From positions 1-46,572 of the forward strand of contig NZ_OBDY01000047.1 in the NCBI RefSeq assembly GCF_900215205.1: a stretch of DNA of 46,572 nucleotides, in the 5' to 3' direction. Source of the stretch: Paractinoplanes atraurantiacus. Lineage in GTDB: Bacteria; Actinomycetota; Actinomycetes; Mycobacteriales; Micromonosporaceae. The translations under genes were made by a program, and so were the position numbers. The notes beneath the pieces are model-generated. The model searched no databases and was not told where the DNA came from. It saw only the letters and a program-made list of their open reading frames with translations. Within the stretch, counting starts at the first letter, position 1, and the number at the start of each line of letters is the position of its first letter. Below are positions 8,601 to 15,970 of this stretch, one piece after another.

Positions 8601-10923
8601 GGGCGCCCCGGCCAAGACCCAGTCCCTGGTCCGCGAGATCCTGCGCCGCCTCTACGTCGGCAGTGAGATCGGCCAGGGCTACCTGGGCGACGAGGACAAC
8701 GGCGAGATGTCGTCCTGGTACATCCTGAGCTCGCTCGGCCTCTACCCGCTGCAGGTCGGCTCGTCCGGCTGGGCGTTCGGCTCGCCGCAGTTCAGCCAGA
8801 TGACGGTGCACCGCCCGGGCGGCGACCTCACGGTCAAGGCCTCGAACAACAGCGTCAAGAACGTCTACGTGCAGAGCGTGAAGGTCGACGGCCGCAAGTA
8901 CACCTCGACCACCGTCGACTCGTCGATCTTCCGGACGGGCAGCACCATCGAGTTCGTGATGGGCCCGAACCCGTCGTCGTGGGGCTCGGCGGCCAAGGAC
9001 GCGCCGCCGTCGCTGACCGAGGGCACCGAGGCGCCGAAGCCGTTGCAGGACACCACCGGCCCCGGCCTCGGCACCACGAACGCGACCCAGCTGTTCGACG
9101 ACTCGTCGGGCACGCAGCTGACCTTCGACTCGGCGACGCCCACTGTCACGTGGGCCTATCGGGGCGGCAAGCAGACGCCTACCTACTACACGCTCACCTC
9201 GGGTGCGGTGGCCGGCGACCCGGCGGACTGGAAGCTGCAGGGGTCGAAGGACGGGATCACCTGGACGACTGTCGACTCCCGTAAGGGCGAGGTCTTCCCG
9301 TGGCGTAACCAGACGCGGCCGTTCGCCATCTCCAAGCCGGGCAGTTTCTCGCAGTTCCGCTTGGTCGTCGGGGCTTCTTCTGCTGAGAAGACGACCCTCG
9401 CGGAGATCGAGCTGCTTGCGGGCGGCGACGTCGAGCTCGGCGGTGGCGCGGTCACGGTGGACGGCGTCTCGACGGTGCCGGCCACGTCCGGGACCGCGGT
9501 GTCGGTGCCGCTGGCGACCGTCACCGGCGGCACGGCGAGCGGCTACAAGGCGACGATCGACTGGGGTGACGGCACGCCGGTCACCGCCGGGACGACGGCG
9601 CTGAGCTCGCGGGCGGTGTACAGCGTGAGCGGTTCGCACACGTACGCCGAGCCGGGCTACTACCAGGCCTCGGTCACGGTGACGGACGGCGTCAGCCAGG
9701 GCTCGGCCACGGTCGGGATCGATGTGGCGTACGCGCCGGCGGGCGGCCTGGTCCGCGCGTTCGACAACGTCTGCATCGGCGAGGACGGGGTGCGGGCGGC
9801 CAACTGCGACGCCAAGAACTGGGCGTACTCGGCGACGGCGCTGGCCGCGGCCGGCGTGACCAAGGGCAAGCCGGTCACGGTGCCCGGGACGGCGCTGCAC
9901 TTCACGCTGCCGGCGACACCGGCCGGTCAGCCCGACAACGCCACCGGCAACGGCAAGACGATCACGCTCAGCCTGCCCGCCGACGCCAAGAGCATCTCGT
10001 TCATCGGCGCCGGCACCCAGGGCAACCAGAGCACGACCGGCGTTTTTAAATTCGCCGACGGCAGCACGGCGAATGTTCCGATCCAGATGAGCGACTGGAC
10101 CCTCGGGGGCAACCCCAACGGCACTCCGTCGTACGGCAATGTGATCGTGGCCAAGTCGGGCTATCGCCTGCTGGGCACGAGCCGGGACAACGCGCAGCCG
10201 TTCCTGTTCGCCACCGCGCCCTACCAGATTGCGGCCGGCAAGACGCTCGTCTCGGTGACCCTTCCGACGCAGACCGGCGATCCCGGCTCGGCGGGACGGA
10301 TCCACGTGTTCGCGGTGGCCGACGACGGCACGCCGGCGCCGGCCCTGGAACTGACGGCCCCGGCCAACCAGACGGCCACGGCCGGCCAGTCGCTGACGGC
10401 CCAGCTGGGCACGACGACCGGCACCAACGCCCGCGTCCAGTGGGGCGACGGCACGGCGCCGGCGGACGCCACGGTCACGGCCGGGACGATCGGCGGTTCC
10501 CACACGTACGCCCAGGCGGGCACCTACACGGTGCACGTCACGGCGTGGGACGCGCTGTCGAGCAAAACGGCCACGTTCACGGTGACCGTGGCCGCGTCGC
10601 TGAAAGCCACGGCCACGACGGTCAAGCCGGCCGCCAAGTCGGCCGCCCCGGCCACCACCCCGGAGGCGTCCCTGTCGGTCACGTCGGGCCCACGAGGCAC
10701 GGCGATCACGGTCGACGGCGCGGGCTTCGCCCCGAACGAGACCGTCACCGGCACCTTCGGCGACGGCCTGACCACCACAACCCTGAAGGCCAACGCCGAC
10801 GGCATCGTCTCCGGCGAAACCGTCAGCGTCCCCGGAGGGGCCAGCCCCGGCACCACCGCCATCACCCTGACCGGCACCGACTCGTCGGCCAAGGTCGAGA
10901 TTCCCTTCACCGTCACCAAGTGA
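5611..10923 (+). CDS. Secreted multidomain GH92 alpha-mannosidase
   Basis: I chose ATG 5611 because GGAG lies five bases upstream and a clean signal peptide follows (MKSVLPRRW, hydrophobic core, ASA/A near residue 31). The 1770-residue protein carries a discoidin/F5-8-type domain (about 60-210), a GH92 N-terminal beta domain and the GH92 catalytic region (about 395-1125). The catalytic region shows FWDTYRTVWPAYTLLYPD, SVSWALEGFINDYGIGNMA, NQPSHHIPYMYDYVG and GYLGDEDNGEMSSWYILSS. After it come a second discoidin domain (about 1147-1270), a PKD domain (about 1280-1373, IDWGDGTP), a beta domain, a second PKD and an IPT-like end. GH92 enzymes are Ca-dependent exo-mannosidases acting on N-glycans or yeast mannan. 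The extra domains probably bind carbohydrate. Induction through the upstream LacI-type operator is likely. Confidence 0.92.
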   Translation: MKSVLPRRWVAVAGVFLLPIGLVGIPSVASAAVKPGNFSSSFETGDQQPLASTAEVGADGQPVQGNLSGSIRTGLPGSVLGQVTAVTASAENPPNETAVKLKDGDSSTKWLVFSTTGWVAYQLSAPVTVVKYSLTSANDAPGRDPKDFALQGSNDGSEWTDVDKRTGQSFGGRYATNTYTFTNTTPYAYYRLNVTANSGDSLVQLADWDISDGSNVLPPATPMVSVVADGPTRGANMLPKAGFTGVASLRYSGGAREDGRSYATNKLFDVNIPVGPKSRLSYKIFPELTGENLQYPSTFAALDLHFTDGTYLSKRSPVDQHGNALTAAGQGAAKALFTDEWNAVQSDIGAVANGKTIDRILLSYDNPGATASTRFQGWLDDVTVTGTPAAIDGSKLTNYVDTRRGTNASGSFSRGNNLPLAAVPNGFNFLTPVTNATSNSWEYEYQRANNAANLPLLQGLAVSHEPSPWMGDRNQMSIMPVLAGGNTTGQPSTRAVPFSHDDEIARPDFYSVKLQNGLTARMAPADHAAIMDFTFPAGQTSGALVFHNGTFTYAADGTFTGWVDNGSGLSAGRSRMFVYGAFDRAPIGTAAASASFDLAAGSTVTVRFATSFLSVDQAHKNLDLEATGKSFDQIRAAATAAWQDRLDRISVKGATETQLVTLYSNLYRLNLYPNSQSENTGTAAAPHWQYASPVSAATGTSTATTTGAKIVDGQIYVNNGFWDTYRTVWPAYTLLYPDIAGKIADGFVQQYRDGGWVARWSSPGYADLMTGTSANVALAEAYVNYVDLPDPLAAYDSAVKDATVASGRSAVGRKGIETSLFLGYTPTTTGESVSWALEGFINDYGIGNMAYDLSRDPATPKARRAQLAEESTYFLNRARNYVNMFDPKSKFFQGRSANGTFNDSNPLDWGDAYTETNGWNFAFTAPQDGQGLANLYGGRDALEKKLDEFFATPEKADHPGGYGGIIHEMLEARAVRMGQLGMSNQPSHHIPYMYDYVGAPAKTQSLVREILRRLYVGSEIGQGYLGDEDNGEMSSWYILSSLGLYPLQVGSSGWAFGSPQFSQMTVHRPGGDLTVKASNNSVKNVYVQSVKVDGRKYTSTTVDSSIFRTGSTIEFVMGPNPSSWGSAAKDAPPSLTEGTEAPKPLQDTTGPGLGTTNATQLFDDSSGTQLTFDSATPTVTWAYRGGKQTPTYYTLTSGAVAGDPADWKLQGSKDGITWTTVDSRKGEVFPWRNQTRPFAISKPGSFSQFRLVVGASSAEKTTLAEIELLAGGDVELGGGAVTVDGVSTVPATSGTAVSVPLATVTGGTASGYKATIDWGDGTPVTAGTTALSSRAVYSVSGSHTYAEPGYYQASVTVTDGVSQGSATVGIDVAYAPAGGLVRAFDNVCIGEDGVRAANCDAKNWAYSATALAAAGVTKGKPVTVPGTALHFTLPATPAGQPDNATGNGKTITLSLPADAKSISFIGAGTQGNQSTTGVFKFADGSTANVPIQMSDWTLGGNPNGTPSYGNVIVAKSGYRLLGTSRDNAQPFLFATAPYQIAAGKTLVSVTLPTQTGDPGSAGRIHVFAVADDGTPAPALELTAPANQTATAGQSLTAQLGTTTGTNARVQWGDGTAPADATVTAGTIGGSHTYAQAGTYTVHVTAWDALSSKTATFTVTVAASLKATATTVKPAAKSAAPATTPEASLSVTSGPRGTAITVDGAGFAPNETVTGTFGDGLTTTTLKANADGIVSGETVSVPGGASPGTTAITLTGTDSSAKVEIPFTVTK

Positions 10924-10930
10924 CGTGACC

Positions 10931-10968
10931 GCTGGTGGGCCGACCGCAACCGCGGCCGGCCCACCAGC
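10931..10968 (+). terminator. Hairpin terminator after the GH92 gene
   Basis: GCTGGTGGGCCG (10931-10942) pairs perfectly with CGGCCCACCAGC (10957-10968) around a 14-base loop, starting eight bases after the GH92 stop codon. There is no run of T after the stem, as is common in GC-rich actinobacteria. Termination is inferred from strength and position. Confidence 0.65.
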
Positions 10969-10985
10969 TCGTAGGATCAGACATT

Positions 10986-11186
10986 GTGGGATACCGGCCG
11001 ATGGCCGAGCACCTGGCCGCCCAACTCGATCTCGCGCCGCCGGAGTGGTCCCGATCGCGAACCCTGGCCACCCCCTGGTTCCCGTCCTCACTCCCCTCCA
11101 AGCGGATGGAGGCGCTGGTCTGGGCGCCGGCCGCTTTCCGTAAGCACGGCGTCTACCTCTCCGCCCGCGACTTGGAGGCGGCATGA
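10986..11186 (+). CDS. Small protein of unknown function, first gene of an IS-interrupted pair
   Basis: A GTG start at 10986, with AGGA about nine bases upstream, gives a 66-residue protein beginning VGYRPMAEHLAAQL and ending AFRKHGVYLSARDLEAA. I do not recognise a named domain. Its stop codon TGA (11184-11186) ends exactly at the insertion point of IS110 element 1. Removing the element places GGAGG and an overlapping ATGAGC start for a second gene right here, so this was probably the upstream partner of a translationally coupled pair. Pairs with this layout can be nucleotidyltransferase-type toxin/antitoxin genes, but that is a guess. Confidence 0.55.
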   Translation: MGYRPMAEHLAAQLDLAPPEWSRSRTLATPWFPSSLPSKRMEALVWAPAAFRKHGVYLSARDLEAA

Positions 11187-11197
11187 GTTGCCCTGTG

Positions 11198-12442
11198 TCA
11201 ACCCGTCACGATTTGATCTTGGTTGAGGAGTTGTTGGAGGGCTCGGTGCCGGTTGGGTTCGTAGCGGGTGTTGGTGGTCCAGCACTTCCAGATGATGTCG
11301 AGCCAGGCTTTGGCGAGGATGCGAACGGCGTGGGGGTGGTCGAGGCCGCGTCCGCGGGCGCGGTTGTAGAGCTCGGCGGCCCAGGGGTTGGCGCGGCGGC
11401 TGTCGCCGGCGAAGTCGCAGACGGCGTCGCGCAGTTGTTTGTCGACGGCCCAGCGGAACGCGACGATACGAACTTTGCCGGATTGGCGGGTCGAGGGGGC
11501 GACGCCGGCGAGGCAGGCCAGCGAGGCCGCGGTGGGGAATCTGCCGCGGGCGTCGCCGATCTCGGCGAGCAGCCGGGCGGCGCGGATCGTTCCCGAGCGG
11601 GGCAGGCTGGTGAAGATCTGCCGGTCGGGGTGCAGGGCGAGGGCTTCGGTGATCTGTTGCGCCAGAACCTCGATCTGGGCGGTGATCGTTTGCAGGGTGG
11701 CCAGGTAGGCGTGGGTGATGCCGGCCAGGGCCCGGCCGTGATCGCCGGCGGCGCCCGCCGGTGCTGCGGTGATGCGCTGGTGCAGCACGGCGGGATCGAC
11801 ACGTCCGCAGTAGCCGACGTTGGACAGCCAGGCAGTCAGGCGTTTGGGCGAGAGCCAGTCGAGGGCGTCCTGGGTGTCGAAGCGGGTCACGAACCGCAAG
11901 CTGATCGCGGAATCGAGGTCGCGGAACAGGTCGATGACTGCGGGCAGCGCGTTTTGCAGATGCGCGCGCAGCTGGTTGGTCACGGCGATGCGGTGGGCGA
12001 CGAGGTCTTTGCGGGCCCGGACCAGTTTCCGCAGCGTCGTGGTGGCCGGGCTGTCGAGCAGCAGCGGAGTCAGCCGCCGCTGGTCGGTGCGCACGGTGTC
12101 GGCCAGGACGAACGCGTCGAACCGGTCGTCTTTGTTGCCGGCCGAGCCGTAACGCTGCCGCAAGGCTTTGACCTGCGACGGCGGTATCACATAGATGATG
12201 CGGCCGGCGGCCAGCAGAGCGTCGATGACCGGTCCGTCACCACGCTCGATGCCGATCGTGTTTACATCATGGCGGTCCAGGACCGCGTTGAGCCGGGCCA
12301 GGCCGGTCTTGTTGTGGGCCACGGTGAAGCGTTCGACCGGCTCACCGTCACTGTCGATGATGCAGACGGCGTGGTTGTCCTTCGCCCAGTCGACGCCGGC
12401 GGTGACCGCTCGCGCCGTGCCCGGGGTGTCCTGCACACTCAT
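11198..12442 (-). CDS. IS110-family transposase (RuvC-like DEDD plus serine domain), element 1
   Basis: The start is the ATG at 12442 (MSVQDTPGTARAV), preceded by GGAGAGG; upstream in-frame codons belong to the leader RNA region. The 414-residue protein has the N-terminal RuvC-like DEDD set: D18 (AGVDWAKD), E66 (GIERGDG), D106 and D109 (KDDRFDA). The C-terminal transposase_20 domain has SLPRSGTIRAARLLAEIGD and LAGVAPSTRQSG, where the conserved serine lies. IS110 recombinases are guided by a bridge RNA and insert without classic target duplication. The protein is full length with no frameshift, so it may still be active. Confidence 0.93.
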   Translation of the reverse strand: MSVQDTPGTARAVTAGVDWAKDNHAVCIIDSDGEPVERFTVAHNKTGLARLNAVLDRHDVNTIGIERGDGPVIDALLAAGRIIYVIPPSQVKALRQRYGSAGNKDDRFDAFVLADTVRTDQRRLTPLLLDSPATTTLRKLVRARKDLVAHRIAVTNQLRAHLQNALPAVIDLFRDLDSAISLRFVTRFDTQDALDWLSPKRLTAWLSNVGYCGRVDPAVLHQRITAAPAGAAGDHGRALAGITHAYLATLQTITAQIEVLAQQITEALALHPDRQIFTSLPRSGTIRAARLLAEIGDARGRFPTAASLACLAGVAPSTRQSGKVRIVAFRWAVDKQLRDAVCDFAGDSRRANPWAAELYNRARGRGLDHPHAVRILAKAWLDIIWKCWTTNTRYEPNRHRALQQLLNQDQIVTG

Positions 12443-12508
12443 TATTGCCTCTCCGCTGCGCAACCAGTGGGGAAGCACCTGGCGGTTCCGGGACACCACA
12501 GCCGGTTG

Positions 12509-12630
12509 CTCATTGAGCGGCGTTCGCACACGCATAGCCCTGTGGCCGATCGGGGCGTCCCGGGCCGCCGGGCCTCGCAGAACTCATGCTGGATCTCGAA
12601 GATCGAGCGAGCGGGGCGATGGCCCGACGG
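12509..12630 (-). ncRNA. Predicted bridge RNA of IS110 element 1 (guide region)
   Basis: This lies between the element's left end and the transposase start (12443-12684), where IS110-group bridge RNAs are encoded. On the minus strand, GCATGAG (12589 to 12583) is the exact reverse complement of the right target plus core, CTCATGC. CAATGAG (12515 to 12509) is the exact reverse complement of the core plus left end, CTCATTG. These fit a right target guide and right donor guide. Hairpin GATCT-TCG-AGATC (12604 to 12592) sits just before the first, and CCACAG/CTGTGG encloses the second. Left guides are less sure: CCGTCGG (12630 to 12624) matches the left target, and CACAGGGC matches the right end. 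True RNA ends are unknown. Confidence 0.65.
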
Positions 12631-12681
12631 TCACCGGTGCACTCGAACCAACATCAGCTCGAGTGAGACAAGGGTGCACCA

Positions 12682-12799
12682 ATGAGCGCCGACGGCCTGC
12701 TGGGCCGCACGGAACTCGAGCGCGCCGTTGCCGCCCAGGTCCCACGCCATGCTTGAGGACTTGTTCCCCGCCGGCGAGAACACCGGCGACTCCGCGTAG
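12682..12799 (+). pseudogene. Remnant of the gene hit by IS110 element 1
   Basis: ATG 12682 opens a 24-codon frame beginning MSADGLLGRTELER that ends at TGA 12754. An overlapping frame (12749-12799) encodes MLEDLFPAGENTGDSA. When the IS is removed, the original junction reads GGAGGCGGC-ATG-AGC, a strong start site overlapping the stop codon of the 66-residue gene. So this was the second gene of a coupled pair, now reduced to its first codons plus a possible out-of-frame tail. The first residues resemble the starts of actinobacterial nucleotidyltransferase-like proteins as I remember them. That match is weak and unverified. Confidence 0.4.
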
Positions 12800-12805
12800 C
12801 CGCTT

Positions 12806-13450
12806 CTATGAGCGCAGGTAGCTCAGGACGGCCAGGACTCGGCGGTGGTCGGTTCGGGCCTGGGGAAGGTCGAGCTTGGTGAAGATGGCGGTCACGTGTT
12901 TTTCGACGCTTCGCTCGACCAGGTGCAGGTGTTCGGCTATGGCCACGTTGGAGCGGCCCTCGGCCAGTAAGGCCAGGATCTCGCGTTCCCGGCCGGACAG
13001 ACGGGCCAGGCCCGCGTCCACGGCGGGGGTGGCCAGGAGCTGGCGGACCACCTCGGGGTCGAGGGCGGTGCCGCCGTCGGCCACGCGGCGCAGGGCGCCG
13101 ATGAAGTCGCTGGTGCTGACGATGCGGTCTTTCAGCAGGTAGCCCACGTGGCCCGCGTTCTCCGAGAGCAGGCGGCGGGCGTAACCCGTCTCGACCCATT
13201 GGGAGAAGACCAAAACCCCGATTCGGGGGTACGAGGACCTGATCGTCAACGCCGCCCGCAAACCCTCGTCGGTGTGGGTGGGTGGCATGCGCACGTCGAC
13301 CACGGCGGCGTCCGGCGGGTCGGTGGCGACGGCCTTGAGCAGCGCCTCGGCGTCCGGTACGGCGGCGGTCACCTCGATGTCGTGCTCGGCCAGCAGCAGT
13401 GCGATGCCGTCGCGGAGCAGAGGGTTGTCCTCGGCGATCATCACGCGCAC
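12806..13450 (-). CDS. LuxR/NarL-family response regulator
   Basis: The 214-residue protein has a receiver domain with the acidic pair E7-D8, phospho-acceptor D52 (AAVVDVRMPP) and K107 (YLLKDR). A LuxR-type helix-turn-helix follows (LSGREREILALLAEGRSNVAIAEHLHLVERSVEKHV). GTG 13450 follows the kinase stop by one base, with AAGGAG as ribosome binding site. It is the last gene of the ATPase-permease-kinase-regulator operon, so it most likely receives phosphate from that kinase and controls the adjacent transporter. The signal is unknown. Confidence 0.92.
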   Translation of the reverse strand: MRVMIAEDNPLLRDGIALLLAEHDIEVTAAVPDAEALLKAVATDPPDAAVVDVRMPPTHTDEGLRAALTIRSSYPRIGVLVFSQWVETGYARRLLSENAGHVGYLLKDRIVSTSDFIGALRRVADGGTALDPEVVRQLLATPAVDAGLARLSGREREILALLAEGRSNVAIAEHLHLVERSVEKHVTAIFTKLDLPQARTDHRRVLAVLSYLRS

Positions 13451-13451
13451 G

Positions 13452-14669
13452 TCAGGCTCCTTCGGGGACGGTCATGGTCACGGTTGTCGGGCCGCCGTCG
13501 GGGGAGTCGACGGTCAGGTCGCCGTCGAGGGCCGCCGCCCGGCGCGACAAGCCCGCGAGCCCGGTGCCGGTGCCACCCGCGGCCGCGCCGCCTTGACCGT
13601 TGTCGGTCACGGTCAGGCGGAGACGGCTGCCCTCGGGGCGCAGGTCGACCCGGGCCCGCGTGGCGTTCGCGTGGCGGGCGATGTTGGTCAGCAGCTCGGC
13701 CACGGCGAAGTAGAGGGCCGAGGCGGTGGCGTCGGGTGGGCGGGCGGTCAGGGACACGCTCACCTCGGCCGGGACGGCGCTGCGGGCGGCCAGCGTGGCC
13801 AGGGCCACCTCCAGGCCGTCGTCGAGGGCGGGTGGGTGCATGCCGCGGACGATGTCGCGGAGCTCGGCCAGCGCCTCGGTGACCGTGTCACGGGCGTCGG
13901 CGGCCAGCTTGCGGACCGGGTCCTCGGTGCTGCGGGACTCTATGCGGGACAGGGTCAGGCCCAGCGCCACCAGGCGGGCCTGGGTGCCGTCGTGCAGGTC
14001 GCGTTCGACACGGCGCAGCAGGGCGGCGGCGTCGGACCGCAGGGCGGCCCGGCCGGCTTCGAGGGCGGCGATGCGTTGCTGGGCCCGGCTCGGGTGGAGC
14101 AGACCCCGTACGAGGAAACGGTCTATCAGCACCATCAACCGCAACCACCAGGGCGTGGCCAGAAGCAGGGCCAGGCCCTGCAGCGCCACCCACCAGGTGC
14201 CGGCCCAGGTGTCGCTGTCGGCGAAGCGGAAACCGTCGGGGACCAGGAGCCACCACAGTGGATAGGTGATGCCGAGCGGGGCGACCACCACGCAGATCAG
14301 GCCCGGATAGGCGCCGGCGACCATGACCGGCCAGTGGGCGAAGCAGTAGGCCAGGGCACGCCACGCCGTCGGGTCGCCGGGCAGGGACCGGACGCGGACC
14401 CAGAGGGTCCGGCCGGCCATCGGCGGCGGGTCGTCCCACTCCCAGCCGAGCATCGCGCGGGCCGGGCCCCGGAAGTAGCGGGGGAGGAGCCGGGCCAGCG
14501 CCAGCACCCCGACCAGCAGGGGCAGGCCGATGGTCAGCACCGACGCCGCGGCGGCGACGATGCCGACCAGGGCGAGCGCGAACGGCAGCAGCCCCACGAA
14601 CACGCCGGTGACCAGATAGACCAGCTCGCGCCAGGCGCGACCGGTCGCCCAGGCCGTCAGCGCGGCCAC
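13452..14669 (-). CDS. Membrane sensor histidine kinase (HisKA_3/NarX-like)
   Basis: The N-terminal half has four to five hydrophobic segments (for example LVYLVTGVFVGLLPFALALVG and LICVVVAPLGITYPLWWLLV). Then come the HisKA_3 phosphorylation site (RRVERDLHDGTQARLVALGL) and an HATPase_c domain with N box ELLTNIARHAN and glycine box GTGLAGLSRRA. The start is uncertain. GTG 14669 gives a 405-residue protein; a coupled start nearer 14707, at the permease stop, or GTG 14825 inside the permease, are alternatives. The residues encoded before 14705 overlap the permease and look like a shadow frame. Partner of the response regulator at 12806-13450. Confidence 0.88.
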   Translation of the reverse strand: MAALTAWATGRAWRELVYLVTGVFVGLLPFALALVGIVAAAASVLTIGLPLLVGVLALARLLPRYFRGPARAMLGWEWDDPPPMAGRTLWVRVRSLPGDPTAWRALAYCFAHWPVMVAGAYPGLICVVVAPLGITYPLWWLLVPDGFRFADSDTWAGTWWVALQGLALLLATPWWLRLMVLIDRFLVRGLLHPSRAQQRIAALEAGRAALRSDAAALLRRVERDLHDGTQARLVALGLTLSRIESRSTEDPVRKLAADARDTVTEALAELRDIVRGMHPPALDDGLEVALATLAARSAVPAEVSVSLTARPPDATASALYFAVAELLTNIARHANATRARVDLRPEGSRLRLTVTDNGQGGAAAGGTGTGLAGLSRRAAALDGDLTVDSPDGGPTTVTMTVPEGA

Positions 14670-14704
14670 GATGGCCCGGCCCAGGACCGGTGGGGGCGCG
14701 GCGG

Positions 14705-15970
14705 TCAGGAGACCACCTCGATGGGTGGGCGGCGCATGGCCAGGGCGGCCGGCAGGGCGGTGCCGGCCAGCACCAGGGCGGCCGTGGCCAGGACGCCGGT
14801 GAGCAGCCAGGTCGCGGGCATCCACGGGGTCCAGGTGCCGAGGGCGGTGTGCAGCAACGGCACCGTCGTCGTGGCGGCCACCGCGGCGCCGACCACCAAT
14901 GCTGTTCCGGTCACGAGCAGAGCCTCGCAGATGACGACCCGGAGCGCGCGCCCCCTCGTCGCGCCGGCCAGCCGGGTGACGGCCAGGTCGCGGCGCCGGG
15001 CCAGCACGACGGTCACCAAGGTGTTGACGGCGGCCACGGCCGCGAAGGCGACGTAGACGGCCGTGCCCGTGTACTCCAGCCAGCGGTCCGCGGCCGGTGG
15101 CGCCGTACCGGTCTCGTGCTCGGTGGTCTGCAGGACGATCACCTTGACCGCGGTGAACGCGATGGCCAGGGTCAGCGGCACCAATGCGCCGGAGAGCGCT
15201 TTCGCCCGTACACCAATGATGTCTCCCGCCATGCGGCCCGTGTCGCCGAACAACCGTCCCGCCAGCGCGGCGACCTTCAGAAGGGCCGGGCCGAGCAGGC
15301 CGGCGCCGACGCAGAGCGCGAGCATGACGAACAGGCCGAGGGCGTCGGTGGTCTCCGCATCGAGATCGGCGATCGCCACCGACAGCACAACCCCGGACAG
15401 GACCAGGACAAGGCCGGTGGTGGTACGCGCGGGGCCGATCCGCCGCCGCGGAGCGCTCGACTCGGCCAGGGCCATCGAGGGCCGTACCCGGGACGGACGG
15501 ATCGCGGCGATCAGCGCGCCCGCCAGCGACGTGCCGACCGTGACGGCCAGCGCGATCGGAAGCGTGCCCGGGTGCGGGTGGAAGGTCACCCCGGCCGGCG
15601 CGAGACCGTGCGCGACGACGCCGTCGATCCAGGCGCGGCCGCCCACGCCACCCAGCGGCACACCGAGCAGGGTGGCCGGCACCGCGACGATGGCCGCCTG
15701 CGCGGCCACCGCCCGGCGCACCCGGCCCGGGGTGGCGCCGATCGCCCGGACCAGCGCGATGTCCCGGGCCTGCTGGGCGATGGTCGCGCTCATCGTCACA
15801 CCCACGATGATGATCGACAGATAGATGGCGACCATGAGGAAGACGATCCCGGCGTCCTCGACGGCGGTGCCGATGCCGAGCCCGGCCGTGACCAGCGCCG
15901 CCGCCAGCATCTGGGTGGAGAACGGGCCGAGGAACGACCAGGGGTTGCGCCGCAGCGCCTGCCGGATCAC
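14705..15970 (-). CDS. FtsX-like ABC transporter permease
   Basis: The 421-residue protein has about eight transmembrane segments. It shows an FtsX-type segment (SIIIVGVTMSATIAQQARDIALVRAIGATPGRVR) and a second, similar one near the C-terminus (LVTVVLARRRDLAVTRLAGATRGRALR), the two-repeat plan of MacB/FtsX exporters. No large extracytoplasmic domain is present, and it is shorter than typical 800-residue members. Its start overlaps the ATPase stop by four bases, so the two are translationally coupled. Modules of this type with a two-component pair commonly export or sense peptides or lipids; the substrate here is not evident. Confidence 0.88.
   Translation of the reverse strand: MIRQALRRNPWSFLGPFSTQMLAAALVTAGLGIGTAVEDAGIVFLMVAIYLSIIIVGVTMSATIAQQARDIALVRAIGATPGRVRRAVAAQAAIVAVPATLLGVPLGGVGGRAWIDGVVAHGLAPAGVTFHPHPGTLPIALAVTVGTSLAGALIAAIRPSRVRPSMALAESSAPRRRIGPARTTTGLVLVLSGVVLSVAIADLDAETTDALGLFVMLALCVGAGLLGPALLKVAALAGRLFGDTGRMAGDIIGVRAKALSGALVPLTLAIAFTAVKVIVLQTTEHETGTAPPAADRWLEYTGTAVYVAFAAVAAVNTLVTVVLARRRDLAVTRLAGATRGRALRVVICEALLVTGTALVVGAAVAATTTVPLLHTALGTWTPWMPATWLLTGVLATAALVLAGTALPAALAMRRPPIEVVS

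Larger units (their letters stand above)
11186..12686 (-). mobile_element. IS110-family insertion sequence, element 1
   Basis: On the minus strand the element reads: left target, core CT (plus-strand AG at 12685-12686), left end, non-coding leader, transposase, short right end, core CT (AG at 11186-11187), right target. The 5-bp direct repeat ATGAG (11183-11187 and 12682-12686) flanks it, so the exact crossover within ATGAG is ambiguous. I fixed the core by analogy with the CT core of characterised IS110 elements and by complementarity with the leader. There are no terminal inverted repeats, as expected for the family. Length is about 1.5 kb. Confidence 0.8.

Noticed and set aside
8569..11184. 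An 871-codon open frame on the minus strand across the GH92 gene
   Set aside because: Shadow of the GH92 frame; arginine-rich composition and no domain.
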